The notes beneath the pieces are model-generated. The model did no database searches. It saw nothing but the letters and a program-made list of their open reading frames with translations, and was not told the origin of the DNA. The translations under genes and the position numbers were made by a program. Positions 32,354 through 40,073 of a stretch of DNA of 64,000 bases are shown in pieces. The first letter of the stretch is position 1, and every line of letters begins with the position of its first letter. This DNA is from JANLYC01 sp963750495. GTDB lineage: Bacteria > Actinomycetota > Actinomycetes > Propionibacteriales > Nocardioidaceae. The stretch lies in assembly GCA_963750495.1 (NCBI GenBank), contig CAVVQV010000014.1, positions 1 to 64,000 of the forward strand. Reading direction: 5' to 3'.

Positions 32354-34261
32354 GTGAACGAGACAGGGCTTGTCATCCGGCGCCATGCCGGTTTGATGGC
32401 GGCCGTCGCTGTGACCGCGCTGGGCCTGGCTGTGGGATACCTGTGGCACTTCGCCGCAGCAGGGGGAGGTGTCTCCCTGCTGATCGGCCTCGTCCTGACC
32501 GGCGTGGGCGCCTTCCACGCGTTCGCCTGGGCCGATGCGCGGACACCGTTGCTGGTCGCTGACGACACCGGCATCCGTACCCGGCTCGGGGCGGCATGGA
32601 CGGGCGTCCCGTGGTCGCAGATCGAACGGGTCGAGGTGGACGAACGTGGCCGGGTGACCGACGGGCATGTCGCCGTGGTCAGCCCGGCGGCGGACGAGCT
32701 CATCGAGTCCGGTTGGCGCTCTCGACTCGGCGCCGCGGTCAATCGCTGGTTCTACGACTCGCCGCTCGTGGTGCCCTTCGGCCTCACGACGACGGTCTCC
32801 GTGCTCGACGTCCCCGCAACGCTGGCGCGGCTGGCGGGCGGCCGGGCCGCGGTCGTCGTGCTGGACGGAGCCGTCGACGAGCCCGAGCCCACCGTCGCGC
32901 TGACCGGGAGTCATCGGCTGCGCCCCGCCGCGGATGAGCGGGTGCCGGTGCAACGGGACCTCGCGGAGGCAGAGAATTTCAGCTCGGCAGGGTCGGCTGC
33001 CATGCCGGAGATCGACGATCAGGACCGCACCTCCGACGAGCTCGCGCCGACCAGCGGGCTCCCCAACACCGACGGTGACGACGAGCCGGCCGGGCAGCGG
33101 GGAGGGGAGCCACGCAAGAGCAGGCTGCCGTTCATCGCCGCCCGGCAGGCCGGACCGCCGCTTCCACTGGCGAAGGTCGTTGCCGCCCTGCGTTCCTACC
33201 CGGCCCGGCGCGAGGACGTCACCATCCCGTTCCGACACGAGCCGGCCACCGAAGGCTCCCTTGCCCTCTCGCACCCATACCTCGACGAGCCGACCGAGCC
33301 CCTGCCGGAGATCGAGCAGCTGCGGCGCCGGCACGAGGTCGAGACCCCGGAGCTGCCGATCAGCAACGTCGAGCTGATCATCGACGCCACCACGGACATG
33401 TCTGCGCGGGCGATGAGCAAGGTCCGTAGGCGGGCTCCGCTCACCGCGTCCACCGAGATGACCCACGGGGGGGAGTCCGTCGCGCCTGCGGACCTACCCG
33501 CCGCCGACGATCTGCTGATCGGGGGCGAGCTGCGGGGAGCGCGCGAGGCGTTGGGCCTGGACGTGGACGAGCTCGCCGAGCGCACCCGCATCCGCCCGTA
33601 CGTCATCGAGTCGATCGAGGTCGACGATTTCCGTCCGTGCGGCGGGGACTTCTACGCGCGTGGTCACCTGCGGATGCTCGCGCGGATCCTCGGACTCGAG
33701 GTCGAGCCGTTGATGGAGACGTACGACGAGCACTTCGCCACCTCACCGATCAACCCGAGGGCCGTCTTCGACGCGGAGCTCTCCACCGCGGCCACGGGGC
33801 TGGTTCGTGGCGGATCGGCTCGCAGCGGTTGGGGCGGTTGGGCAGGGCTGGCGGCCGCCGTGCTCGTGCTGGTGCTGATCTGGGGAGTCGCCAAGTACCT
33901 CGCCGACGGCAGCGGGGCGCCGGTGACGGCTGCCCCGCCCACGCAGAACTCGGCCGGTCTCGGTTCGCCCGGTCCGGGCAACAAGCTGCTCCCCAAGCCG
34001 GAGCCGGCCACCGCCCGGGTCCGACTCGCCGCGGTCGGCGGCGGCTCCCGCGTCGTCGTCAAGGACCGCAAGGGCGGCGTCGTCTTCGCCGGGGTGCTCA
34101 CCGACGGCAGTTCTCGGATGGCCGAGGGCCTGGCGCCGCTGCACGTGATGGCGGTTGACGGCGGCGTGATCCGGATCGGTACGCAGGGGAAGTCCCTGGG
34201 CTACATCGGGGACGCCGGGGTGCGTTCCCGGCATCTCATCGCGGCTCCGGCCGCGGACTGA
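32354..34261 (+). CDS. Membrane protein fused to a RodZ-like HTH_25 domain
   Basis: This 635-residue protein of mixed architecture begins with two membrane helices (~12-60) and a PH-like beta domain (~68-175, TPLLVADDTGIRTRLG...WSQIERVEVDERGRV). A long acidic, disordered region follows (~180-385). Then comes a cytoskeletal RodZ-type helix-turn-helix (LRGAREALGLDVDELAERTRIRPYVIESIEVDDF, ~395-430), a further helix region, a single membrane segment (~495-520) and a DUF4115-type tail. The GTG start lies 4 nt after ftsK. The position between ftsK and rimO matches the RodZ/helix-turn-helix gene of other actinobacteria. The N-terminal membrane/PH-like module is unusual and may be a gene fusion. Confidence 0.85.
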   Translation: MNETGLVIRRHAGLMAAVAVTALGLAVGYLWHFAAAGGGVSLLIGLVLTGVGAFHAFAWADARTPLLVADDTGIRTRLGAAWTGVPWSQIERVEVDERGRVTDGHVAVVSPAADELIESGWRSRLGAAVNRWFYDSPLVVPFGLTTTVSVLDVPATLARLAGGRAAVVVLDGAVDEPEPTVALTGSHRLRPAADERVPVQRDLAEAENFSSAGSAAMPEIDDQDRTSDELAPTSGLPNTDGDDEPAGQRGGEPRKSRLPFIAARQAGPPLPLAKVVAALRSYPARREDVTIPFRHEPATEGSLALSHPYLDEPTEPLPEIEQLRRRHEVETPELPISNVELIIDATTDMSARAMSKVRRRAPLTASTEMTHGGESVAPADLPAADDLLIGGELRGAREALGLDVDELAERTRIRPYVIESIEVDDFRPCGGDFYARGHLRMLARILGLEVEPLMETYDEHFATSPINPRAVFDAELSTAATGLVRGGSARSGWGGWAGLAAAVLVLVLIWGVAKYLADGSGAPVTAAPPTQNSAGLGSPGPGNKLLPKPEPATARVRLAAVGGGSRVVVKDRKGGVVFAGVLTDGSSRMAEGLAPLHVMAVDGGVIRIGTQGKSLGYIGDAGVRSRHLIAAPAAD

Positions 34262-34371
34262 CGGATCGGTCCCCGACAGCGCTGGATTTCGGCCGGCTTG
34301 CGGCTGGATGACGGCTGGAGAGGGCTGGATTGGCTGCTGCGCGGACCTCGGCGGCATACTGGAGTCACCTC

Positions 34372-35838
34372 ATGAGCACTCAGACCCCTGCCGGTACGCC
34401 CGCGCTGACGACTGTGGCGCTGCTGACCCTCGGCTGTGCCCGCAACGACGTCGACTCCGAGGAGCTTGCGGCCCGACTCGAAGCCGGCGGTTTCCGGCTG
34501 GTCGAGGACGCCGACGACGCTGAGACCGTTCTCGTCAACACCTGCGGGTTCGTCGAGGCCGCCAAGAAGGACTCCGTCGACGCGCTGCTGGGCGCCGCTG
34601 AGCTGAAGGAGTCGGGCAAGGCTCGCGCCGTCGTCGCTGTGGGATGCCTGGCCGAGCGCTACGGCGAGGAGCTGGCCGACTCCCTGCCTGAGGCCGACGC
34701 GGTGCTCGGCTTCGACGACTACCCCGACATCGCCGCAAAACTGCGCGGCATCCTCGACGGTGACACCCACGTCTCCCACGTCCCTCAGGACCGGCGCACG
34801 CTGCTGCCGATCTCGCCCGTGGACCGCGCGACCGCCACGGCGCCGTCGCTGCCCGGGCACGCCCAGAGCGCGCCCGATCTGCCGACAGGTCTGGCACCTG
34901 CCAGCGGGCCCCGCCCGGTCCGCCGTCGGCTCGGCTCCGGACCGATGGCGCCGCTCAAGCTCGCGTCCGGGTGTGACCGGCGCTGCTCGTTCTGTGCGAT
35001 CCCGAGCTTTCGTGGCTCGTTCGTCTCGCGCCGGCCGACCGACGTCCTGGACGAGGCGCGCTGGTTGGCCACCGAGGGTGTCCGCGAGCTGTTCCTGGTC
35101 AGTGAGAACTCCACGTCCTACGGCAAGGACCTCGGTGACCTCACGCTGCTCGAGACGCTGTTGCCCGCGCTTGCGGACGTCGACGGCGTACGCCGGGTTC
35201 GGGTCTCCTACCTCCAGCCGGCGGAGACGCGTCCCTCGCTCGTCGAGGCCATCGCCGCGACGCCCGGCGTGGCGTCGTACTACGACCTGTCCTTCCAGCA
35301 CGCAGCTCCGACGGTGCTGCGGCGGATGCGCCGGTTCGGCGACCCCGAACGCTTCCTCGGCCTGCTCGACCTGATCCGGTCGTACAGCCCGCACGCCGGG
35401 GCGCGAAGCAACGTCATCGTCGGGTTTCCGGGCGAGACCGAGGCCGATCTCCAGACTCTCGGTGACTTCCTGGTAGCGGCGCGCCTCGACGTGGTGGGGG
35501 TGTTCGGCTACTCCGACGAGGACGGCACCGAGGCGACCTCGCTCGACGGACACCTCGACGAGATCGAGGTGCGCGCCAGGGTGGAACACCTCACCCGGCT
35601 GGTCGACGAGATCACTGTGCAGCGCGCCGAGGATCGCATCGGTGAGTCGATCGACGTGCTGATGGAGACCGTCGACGGCGCGGTCGGTGAGGGGCGACCC
35701 GAGTGCCAGGGCCCGGAGGTCGACGGCTCGACGACGGTGTCCGACCTGCCGAGCGGGACCATCATCGGGGACGTGGTCAGGGCTACGGTCACGGGCACCT
35801 CCGGTGTCGACCTCGTAGCCAGCGCGCGGACGCAATAG
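34372..35838 (+). CDS. rimO: Ribosomal protein S12 methylthiotransferase RimO
   Basis: RimO (488 residues) is a radical-SAM enzyme that attaches a methylthio group to Asp of ribosomal protein S12. The N-terminal UPF0004 domain holds cluster cysteines in TLGCARNDVDSEE, VNTCGFVEAA and VAVGCLAERYG. The radical-SAM CxxxCxxC motif reads GCDRRCSFCAIPSFRG. A TRAM domain ends the protein. The 'QHAAPTVLRRMRR' and 'VIVGFPGETEAD' blocks are diagnostic. The frame is open to 34330; ATG 34372 fits better, with CATACT at 34355-34360 and a GGAG in the 11-nt gap. It is slightly longer than usual, with an insert before the radical-SAM core (~145-205). Confidence 0.96.
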   Translation: MSTQTPAGTPALTTVALLTLGCARNDVDSEELAARLEAGGFRLVEDADDAETVLVNTCGFVEAAKKDSVDALLGAAELKESGKARAVVAVGCLAERYGEELADSLPEADAVLGFDDYPDIAAKLRGILDGDTHVSHVPQDRRTLLPISPVDRATATAPSLPGHAQSAPDLPTGLAPASGPRPVRRRLGSGPMAPLKLASGCDRRCSFCAIPSFRGSFVSRRPTDVLDEARWLATEGVRELFLVSENSTSYGKDLGDLTLLETLLPALADVDGVRRVRVSYLQPAETRPSLVEAIAATPGVASYYDLSFQHAAPTVLRRMRRFGDPERFLGLLDLIRSYSPHAGARSNVIVGFPGETEADLQTLGDFLVAARLDVVGVFGYSDEDGTEATSLDGHLDEIEVRARVEHLTRLVDEITVQRAEDRIGESIDVLMETVDGAVGEGRPECQGPEVDGSTTVSDLPSGTIIGDVVRATVTGTSGVDLVASARTQ

Positions 35839-35841
35839 GTT
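35836..35841 (+). promoter_or_regulatory. -10 box for pgsA overlapping the rimO stop codon
   Basis: TAGGTT: its TAG is also the rimO stop codon. It ends 7 nt before ATG 35849, with no Shine-Dalgarno. Confidence 0.4.
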
Positions 35842-35848
35842 GACCTCC

Positions 35849-36547
35849 ATGCCCGACGACCGGTCGCCCGCCGACTCCACCGCAGACAGTGGTGCAGGCA
35901 GTGGTGCAGCCGGCGTGCAGGCGGACCACGCGAGGGGACCTCGGCAGCCCACCAACTGGAACCTGCCGAACGCGCTCACGACCCTGCGGATCGTGCTGGT
36001 CCCGCTGTTCGGCTGGCTCCTGCTCGTCGACGACGGGCAGGACGGCTCCTACCGCGTCTGGGCGTTCGTCGTCTTCACGCTCGCGATCCTCACGGACCGC
36101 ATCGACGGCGACATCGCACGGCGCCGCAACATGGTCACCGACTTCGGCAAGCTGATGGACCCGATCGCCGACAAGGCGCTCACCGGCATGGCCTTCGTCG
36201 GGCTCTCGATCATCGGCGAGCTGTGGTGGTGGGTCACGCTGGTGGTCCTGGGTCGCGAGTGGGGCATCACGCTGATGCGCTTCTGGATCATCCGGTACGG
36301 CGTGATGCCGGCCAGCCGCGGCGGCAAGATCAAGACGACCCTGCAAGCCGTGGCCCTGAGCGGGTTGGTGCTTCCGCTGCGCGCACTCGACGGGACCTGG
36401 GGCACGGTGGGCGACGCCTTGTGGTGGCTGGCCGTGGTCATCATGGCGGCTGCGGTGGTCGTCACCATCGCGACGGGGATCGACTACGTACGCGAGGCGA
36501 TCAAGCTGCGTCGGGCCGGCCAGCAGGCGGCTCGACAGGAGTCGTGA
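35849..36547 (+). CDS. pgsA: CDP-diacylglycerol-glycerol-3-phosphate 3-phosphatidyltransferase
   Basis: PgsA (232 residues) is an inner-membrane enzyme that makes phosphatidylglycerophosphate, precursor of phosphatidylglycerol and cardiolipin. The CDP-alcohol phosphotransferase signature is complete: DGDIAR, then G and two Asp in TDFGKLMDPIADK (residues ~88-115). Several membrane helices follow. The first ~35 residues are an acidic Ser/Ala/Gly extension. ATG 35849 is chosen over an upstream TTG at 35840 because a TAGGTT box lies 7 nt before it. Its order rimO-pgsA-cinA-clgR is typical of actinobacteria. Confidence 0.95.
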   Translation: MPDDRSPADSTADSGAGSGAAGVQADHARGPRQPTNWNLPNALTTLRIVLVPLFGWLLLVDDGQDGSYRVWAFVVFTLAILTDRIDGDIARRRNMVTDFGKLMDPIADKALTGMAFVGLSIIGELWWWVTLVVLGREWGITLMRFWIIRYGVMPASRGGKIKTTLQAVALSGLVLPLRALDGTWGTVGDALWWLAVVIMAAAVVVTIATGIDYVREAIKLRRAGQQAARQES

Positions 36548-36575
36548 GATGACCCCGACCCCTAGGGGTGTCATC
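36548..36575. promoter_or_regulatory. Palindromic element between pgsA and cinA
   Basis: A perfect 12-bp palindrome ACCCCTAGGGGT (36558-36569) is bracketed by GATGAC (36548-36553) and GTCATC (36570-36575), giving an extended dyad across the 30-bp gap. Could be a hairpin that tunes readthrough or an operator; it starts at the pgsA stop. Confidence 0.4.
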
Positions 36576-36577
36576 CG

Positions 36578-37063
36578 GTGAGCGTCCCGTCGCACGTGCT
36601 TCCCGCCGCCTGTCTCGACGCGCTCGCCACCCGATCGGCCACCGTGGCCACGGCTGAGTCGCTGACCGCCGGGCTCGTGTCGGCAACCCTGGCCGGGGTC
36701 GCCGGGGCGTCATCGGCTCTGCGTGGCGGCATCGTGGCCTACGCGAGCGACGTCAAGGTGAGCATGCTCGGGGTCGATACCCAGGTGGTCGCGTCCGTGG
36801 GAGTGGTCTCCGCCGAGGTCGCTCAGCAGATGGCGGTCGGCGTCCGGGAACGCCTGGCGGCCGACTGGGGCATCGCGACGACCGGTGTGGCCGGGCCCGA
36901 CCCGCAGGAGGGTCATCAGCCAGGCGAGGTGCACGTAGCCGTGGCCGGGCCGGACGGACGGGTCGACACTCGCTCGCTGCAGCTGACCGGAGATCGCCAG
37001 GAGATCAGGGCGGCCAGCGTCGACGCCGTGCTGGCGTTGCTCCTGTCACACCTTGGCGGCTGA
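36578..37063 (+). CDS. cinA: CinA C-terminal-domain protein (nicotinamide-nucleotide amidase)
   Basis: This 161-residue stand-alone CinA/PncC domain predicts nicotinamide mononucleotide deamidase activity in NAD salvage. Family motifs are ATAESLTAGLVSATLAGVAGASS (residues ~23-45, with the catalytic Ser/Lys environment), GGIVAYASDVKVSMLGV, and GIATTGVAGPDPQEGHQPGEVHVAVAGP. There is no N-terminal MoCF domain, as expected for the short form. The start is GTG 36578, a few bases downstream of a palindromic element. It lies between pgsA and clgR, the normal actinobacterial order. Confidence 0.93.
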   Translation: MSVPSHVLPAACLDALATRSATVATAESLTAGLVSATLAGVAGASSALRGGIVAYASDVKVSMLGVDTQVVASVGVVSAEVAQQMAVGVRERLAADWGIATTGVAGPDPQEGHQPGEVHVAVAGPDGRVDTRSLQLTGDRQEIRAASVDAVLALLLSHLGG

Positions 37064-37214
37064 TCGGGCTGAGCCCGCCGGGAAGATCTGGGGCGGCGGT
37101 GCGGTTGCGTCAGGTTATGAGTCCAACTGCGGAGGGTCGAGCCCGTCGCGCGGTCGGGGCGGGTACCCTGGACGCGCAACGTCCCACGACCCGCAACGTG
37201 AGAGGAGCCCGGCC

Positions 37215-37539
37215 ATGATTCTGGTCCGACGACTCCTCGGTGACGTCCTGCGGGAGCTGCGCCTCGACCAGGGACGCACGCTGCGCGACGTCTCGGCCGA
37301 GGCCCGGGTGAGCCTGGGCTACCTGTCCGAGATCGAGCGCGGGCAGAAGGAAGCGTCGTCCGAGTGCCTGGCGGCCATCTGCCACGCCCTTGAGGTGCCG
37401 CTGTCGGTCATCATGGCCAAGGTCAGCGGAGAGATCGCGCGGGAAGAAGAAAGCGTCGCCGGTCTGACGTCATTGCCGACCCGCGCTCAAGAGCGTGGAC
37501 GAGATCGCCGTCTCCGGCGTCGCCAACGTCGCTGCCTAG
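37215..37539 (+). pseudogene. clgR: ClgR-type HTH regulator gene, apparently frameshifted near its 3' end
   Basis: This is a XRE-family regulator of the ClgR type, known to control Clp protease and DNA-repair genes in actinobacteria. The HTH region is intact: LGDVLRELRLDQGRTLRDVSAEARVSLGYLSEIERGQKEASSECL, and GAGG precedes the ATG. After residue ~89 (GLTSLPT) the native frame turns into Arg-rich, non-homologous sequence and stays open to 38024, running antisense through the YunG-like gene. Removing a single C in the ACCCGCG run at 37479-37484 restores ALKSVDEIAVSGVANVAA and a stop at 37537-37539, giving ~108 residues, the usual length. A real frameshift or a sequencing error is possible. Annotated to the restored stop. 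Confidence 0.8.
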
Positions 37540-37679
37540 CCACCTTCAGGCATTCTCACGGGCGTGTATTCCTATGCGACGCCCAGCGTGTGAACAAGTA
37601 TGGCGTCTGCTCCGAGCCCAGAGCGGCGGTGACTCGGTCCCGGAGCAGCCGGAACGATTGCTCGCCCGCTGAGGACGAG

Positions 37680-37997
37680 TTACGTCCACTTGTGACCCCG
37701 TCGCTGGTTGATCAGCGACTCAGCGGGAGTGAACTGGTCCCGTGTCAGATCGAGTTCGACTCCGCCGGGCGTCACGTTCCAGTAGTGCACACCCTCGACC
37801 CGGCCCTCGTACTCGACGTCGGCGACCATCAGATCGCCACCCAGCAGATTCTGGATGACGAGGGCGGTCGTCCCGCACTGACCTCGCGACGGCTGCCCGC
37901 TGCCCCTGGCCATGTATTCAGCTGTGGCGAAGAAGGTGTCAGGCCCCCAGGACGAGCGCACCGCTGCTTCAATCTCGCTCAACGTCCACGTCGGCAT
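37680..37997 (-). CDS. YunG-like protein
   Basis: This 105-residue protein matches the small YunG-type family: it begins MPTWTLSEIEAAVRSSWGPDTF, continues with YMARGSGQPSRGQCGTTALVIQNLLGGDLMVADVE and ends with GVHYWNVTPGGVELDLTRDQF. The conserved Cys in GQCG and the His in VHYWN are in an arrangement seen in papain-like or Cys-His folds, but enzymatic function is unproven. The ATG at 37997 is used; the frame extends to 38102 without better support. It lies antisense to the readthrough part of clgR and starts the accessory islet. Base composition is less GC-rich than its neighbours, hinting at transfer. Confidence 0.8.
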   Translation of the reverse strand: MPTWTLSEIEAAVRSSWGPDTFFATAEYMARGSGQPSRGQCGTTALVIQNLLGGDLMVADVEYEGRVEGVHYWNVTPGGVELDLTRDQFTPAESLINQRRGHKWT

Positions 37998-38047
37998 GGA
38001 AAGTATGGTGCCGCACAGAAGTAAGGCCACTGGCGACGATGCATCGG

Positions 38048-38081
38048 GACGAGTGCACTTCGCTCGCACTAGAGGCACACC
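38048..38081 (+). repeat. Imperfect direct repeat, left copy of islet
   Basis: GACGAGTGCACTTCG, five divergent bases, ACTAG, one variable base, GGCACACC. It matches 39970-40003 at about 29 of 34 positions. The two copies bracket the methyltransferase gene and the IS110 remnant. Confidence 0.65.
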
Positions 38082-38140
38082 CGATTGAATGCAGGCCACC
38101 ACGGCCAGCTGCGGATCAGCCGGAAAGAAGGATGCTCATC

Positions 38141-38893
38141 ATGAGTCAAGCGTTCTACTCACACGCGAGCCTGTACGACCTCATGTTCCCGGGCGGCGGT
38201 CCCGCGGTCGACTACTTTCGGGCCGAGGCCAATCGGCAAGGAGGGAGAGTATTGGAACTCGCGTGCGGAACCGGGCACAAGCTGATCCCCATTGCGTCCG
38301 ACGGGCATCCGTGCGTCGGCCTGGACTCCTCGCCAGACATGTTGGCTGAGGCTCAGCGCAAGGCGAAGCTGCGGGGTGTAGCGGTGGAATGGAAGCAGGG
38401 TGACATGCGCGCCTTCGACCTGGGCGGCACGTTCGACTTCGTGTTCATCACAGCCAATTCCCTACTTCATCTGCATGAGGCTGGGGATCTGGAGAGCTGC
38501 TTCCGGTCGGTTCGCCGACACCTGGCACCTGGAGCACGGTTCGTCTTCGATGTCTTCAACCCGAGCGTGCGCCTCCTTGCCGAGGCTGATGGCGTGCGGC
38601 GAACGCGGGAGTCGTTGTCTTTCACGGACCCCGACCGTGGCGGCGTGAGCGTCGATGTCGCGGAAACCTACGATGCGGCTGCGCAAGTCACACGCGGGAC
38701 GTGGTACCTCTCGACTGACTCGGAGCCCGACTTCGTCGTCGCACCCCTGGAGATCAGGAGCATTTTCCCGCAGGAGCTGCTGCTGCTCGTCTCGCTCGGC
38801 GGCCTTCGGCTCGTCCAGCGGTTCGGCACCTGGTCTGGTCAACCATTTGCCGCGGACTCGCCATTTCAAATATGCATGTGTGAGTCCGCGTGA
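38141..38893 (+). CDS. Class I SAM-dependent methyltransferase
   Basis: This 250-residue soluble methyltransferase has motif I VLELACGTGHKL (residues ~37-48), a post-I acidic residue in VGLDSSPDML, motif II in FDFVFITANSLLHL and motif III RHLAPGARFVFDVFNP. The start at ATG 38141 is supported by AAGAAGG upstream; ATG 38132 is an in-frame alternative. It is monocistronic and bracketed on both sides by an imperfect 34-bp direct repeat (38048 and 39970). It is lower in GC than its neighbours, consistent with an acquired gene. Nothing indicates the methyl acceptor. Confidence 0.88.
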   Translation: MSQAFYSHASLYDLMFPGGGPAVDYFRAEANRQGGRVLELACGTGHKLIPIASDGHPCVGLDSSPDMLAEAQRKAKLRGVAVEWKQGDMRAFDLGGTFDFVFITANSLLHLHEAGDLESCFRSVRRHLAPGARFVFDVFNPSVRLLAEADGVRRTRESLSFTDPDRGGVSVDVAETYDAAAQVTRGTWYLSTDSEPDFVVAPLEIRSIFPQELLLLVSLGGLRLVQRFGTWSGQPFAADSPFQICMCESA

Positions 38894-39079
38894 TTGCCCC
38901 GTGCGCACATCGGCTACTTGTTTCATTGACCTCAGGACCGGCCTCTGGCGAGGCTCGGTCGAGGTGTCTGGGATTGTCGCTCTCACATCGGCTGCCCGCT
39001 GTTCGCGGTGTGGCTCTCACATGGCCTGCGTGGTCCCGGACGCCGCTGGGCGGGAGTGGCTCAAGAAGGGATTGCTCTG

Positions 39080-39954
39080 CGACGCCCATTCCATCGCTCT
39101 GGCCGGCACCTGGGTGGCGGGGCTGCGGCCGGTGGTGGCCGATGCCGACCTCGATGTGCTGCGGCTGTTGGCCGATCGTCGTCGTCAGCTCGGCGAGGAA
39201 CACACCCGGAAGGTCTCCCAGTTACACGCCTTGTTGCTGGAGCTGATCCCAGGCGGGGCCAAGAAGATCCAGTCCGCCGCCCAAGCCAAAGCCCTCCTCG
39301 CCGGTGCCCGTCCGCGGGATATCGCCGGCAAGACCCGACGTCGCCTGGCCGCCGAGCTGGCCGGTGACCTCGAGCAGATCTATGCCCGGAAGAAGGCCGC
39401 CGACAAAGAGCTACGAGACCTGGTCGCTGCCACCGGCACCGGGCTGTTGGACCTGCACGGCATCGGACCCTCCGGTGCAGCCCGACTGTTGGTCGAGGTC
39501 GGCCGACATCACCCGGTTCCCCGACCGCAACCACTTCGCGTCCTGGACCCGCACCGCTCCGGTCGACGCCTCCTCCGGGGACCAGGTCCGGCACCGGCTA
39601 TCACGTGGCGGGAACCGACAGATCAACCGGGCCCTGCGCATGATGGCCACCGTCCAGCTGCGGAACCAGACCGAAGGACGGGCCCACTACGACCGCAAGA
39701 AACACAGCGGGAAGTCGTCGATGTAAGCCATGCGCTGCCTCAAACGACGACTGTCCGACACCGCCTACCGCACCATGCTCGCCGACCTCGCACCACACGA
39801 CATCCGGGAGCAGGTGACGGGTCCGGGAGGGCAACGGGGCAACGGCTCTGACTCCAGCGCGACCGGCTCACAACCCCAACACCGGCACTCCGGACAAGCC
39901 ACTCCAGGACCCGTCGAACCTCAGCCTAAACCCGCACTCCCGAAGGTGTCTTGA
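39080..39954 (+). pseudogene. IS110-family transposase remnant
   Basis: This is the C-terminal two-thirds of an IS110-type transposase. Recognisable parts are LRPVVADADLDVLRLLADRRRQLGEE, LIPGGAKKIQSAAQAKALLA, LLDLHGIGPSGAARLLVEVG, and after a shift DITRFPDRNHFASWTRTAPVDASSGDQVRHRLSRGGNRQINRAL, then MRCLKRRLSDTAYRTMLAD. It is broken three ways. The N-terminal DEDD half is missing. There is a frameshift at about 39503, where an extra C in GGCCGACATC would restore the frame if removed. A TAA stop lies at 39724-39726 where GAA (Glu) is expected. No terminal ends were identified. It should be inactive. Confidence 0.85.
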
Positions 39955-39969
39955 CACAGAAGGGAGCCA

Positions 39970-40003
39970 GACGAGTGCACTTCGTCCTCACTAGGGGCAC
40001 ACC
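39970..40003 (+). repeat. Imperfect direct repeat, right copy of islet
   Basis: Partner of 38048-38081: the same GACGAGTGCACTTCG start and GGCACACC end, with the middle diverged. Confidence 0.65.
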
Positions 40004-40073
40004 GAGAAAGAGCGCGCAGCACTGCCAGGCTCATCGTCACAAGAGTGAGTCACACCCGGGCGAAGCGACATGG

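Noticed and set aside
37100..37160. tRNA-like fragment (CAGGTTATGAGTCCAACTG and AGGGTCGAGCCCG)
   Set aside because: Arms do not fold into a cloverleaf and there is no acceptor stem; probably chance or a remnant.
37215..38024. A 269-residue ClgR fusion protein read straight through
   Set aside because: The extra part is Arg-rich, antisense to a conserved YunG-like gene and has no homology I recognise; a frameshift explains it better.
39730..39954. Separate 74-residue gene after the IS110 stop
   Set aside because: Its first part is plainly the continuation of the transposase (MRCLKRRLSD...), so it is part of the remnant.
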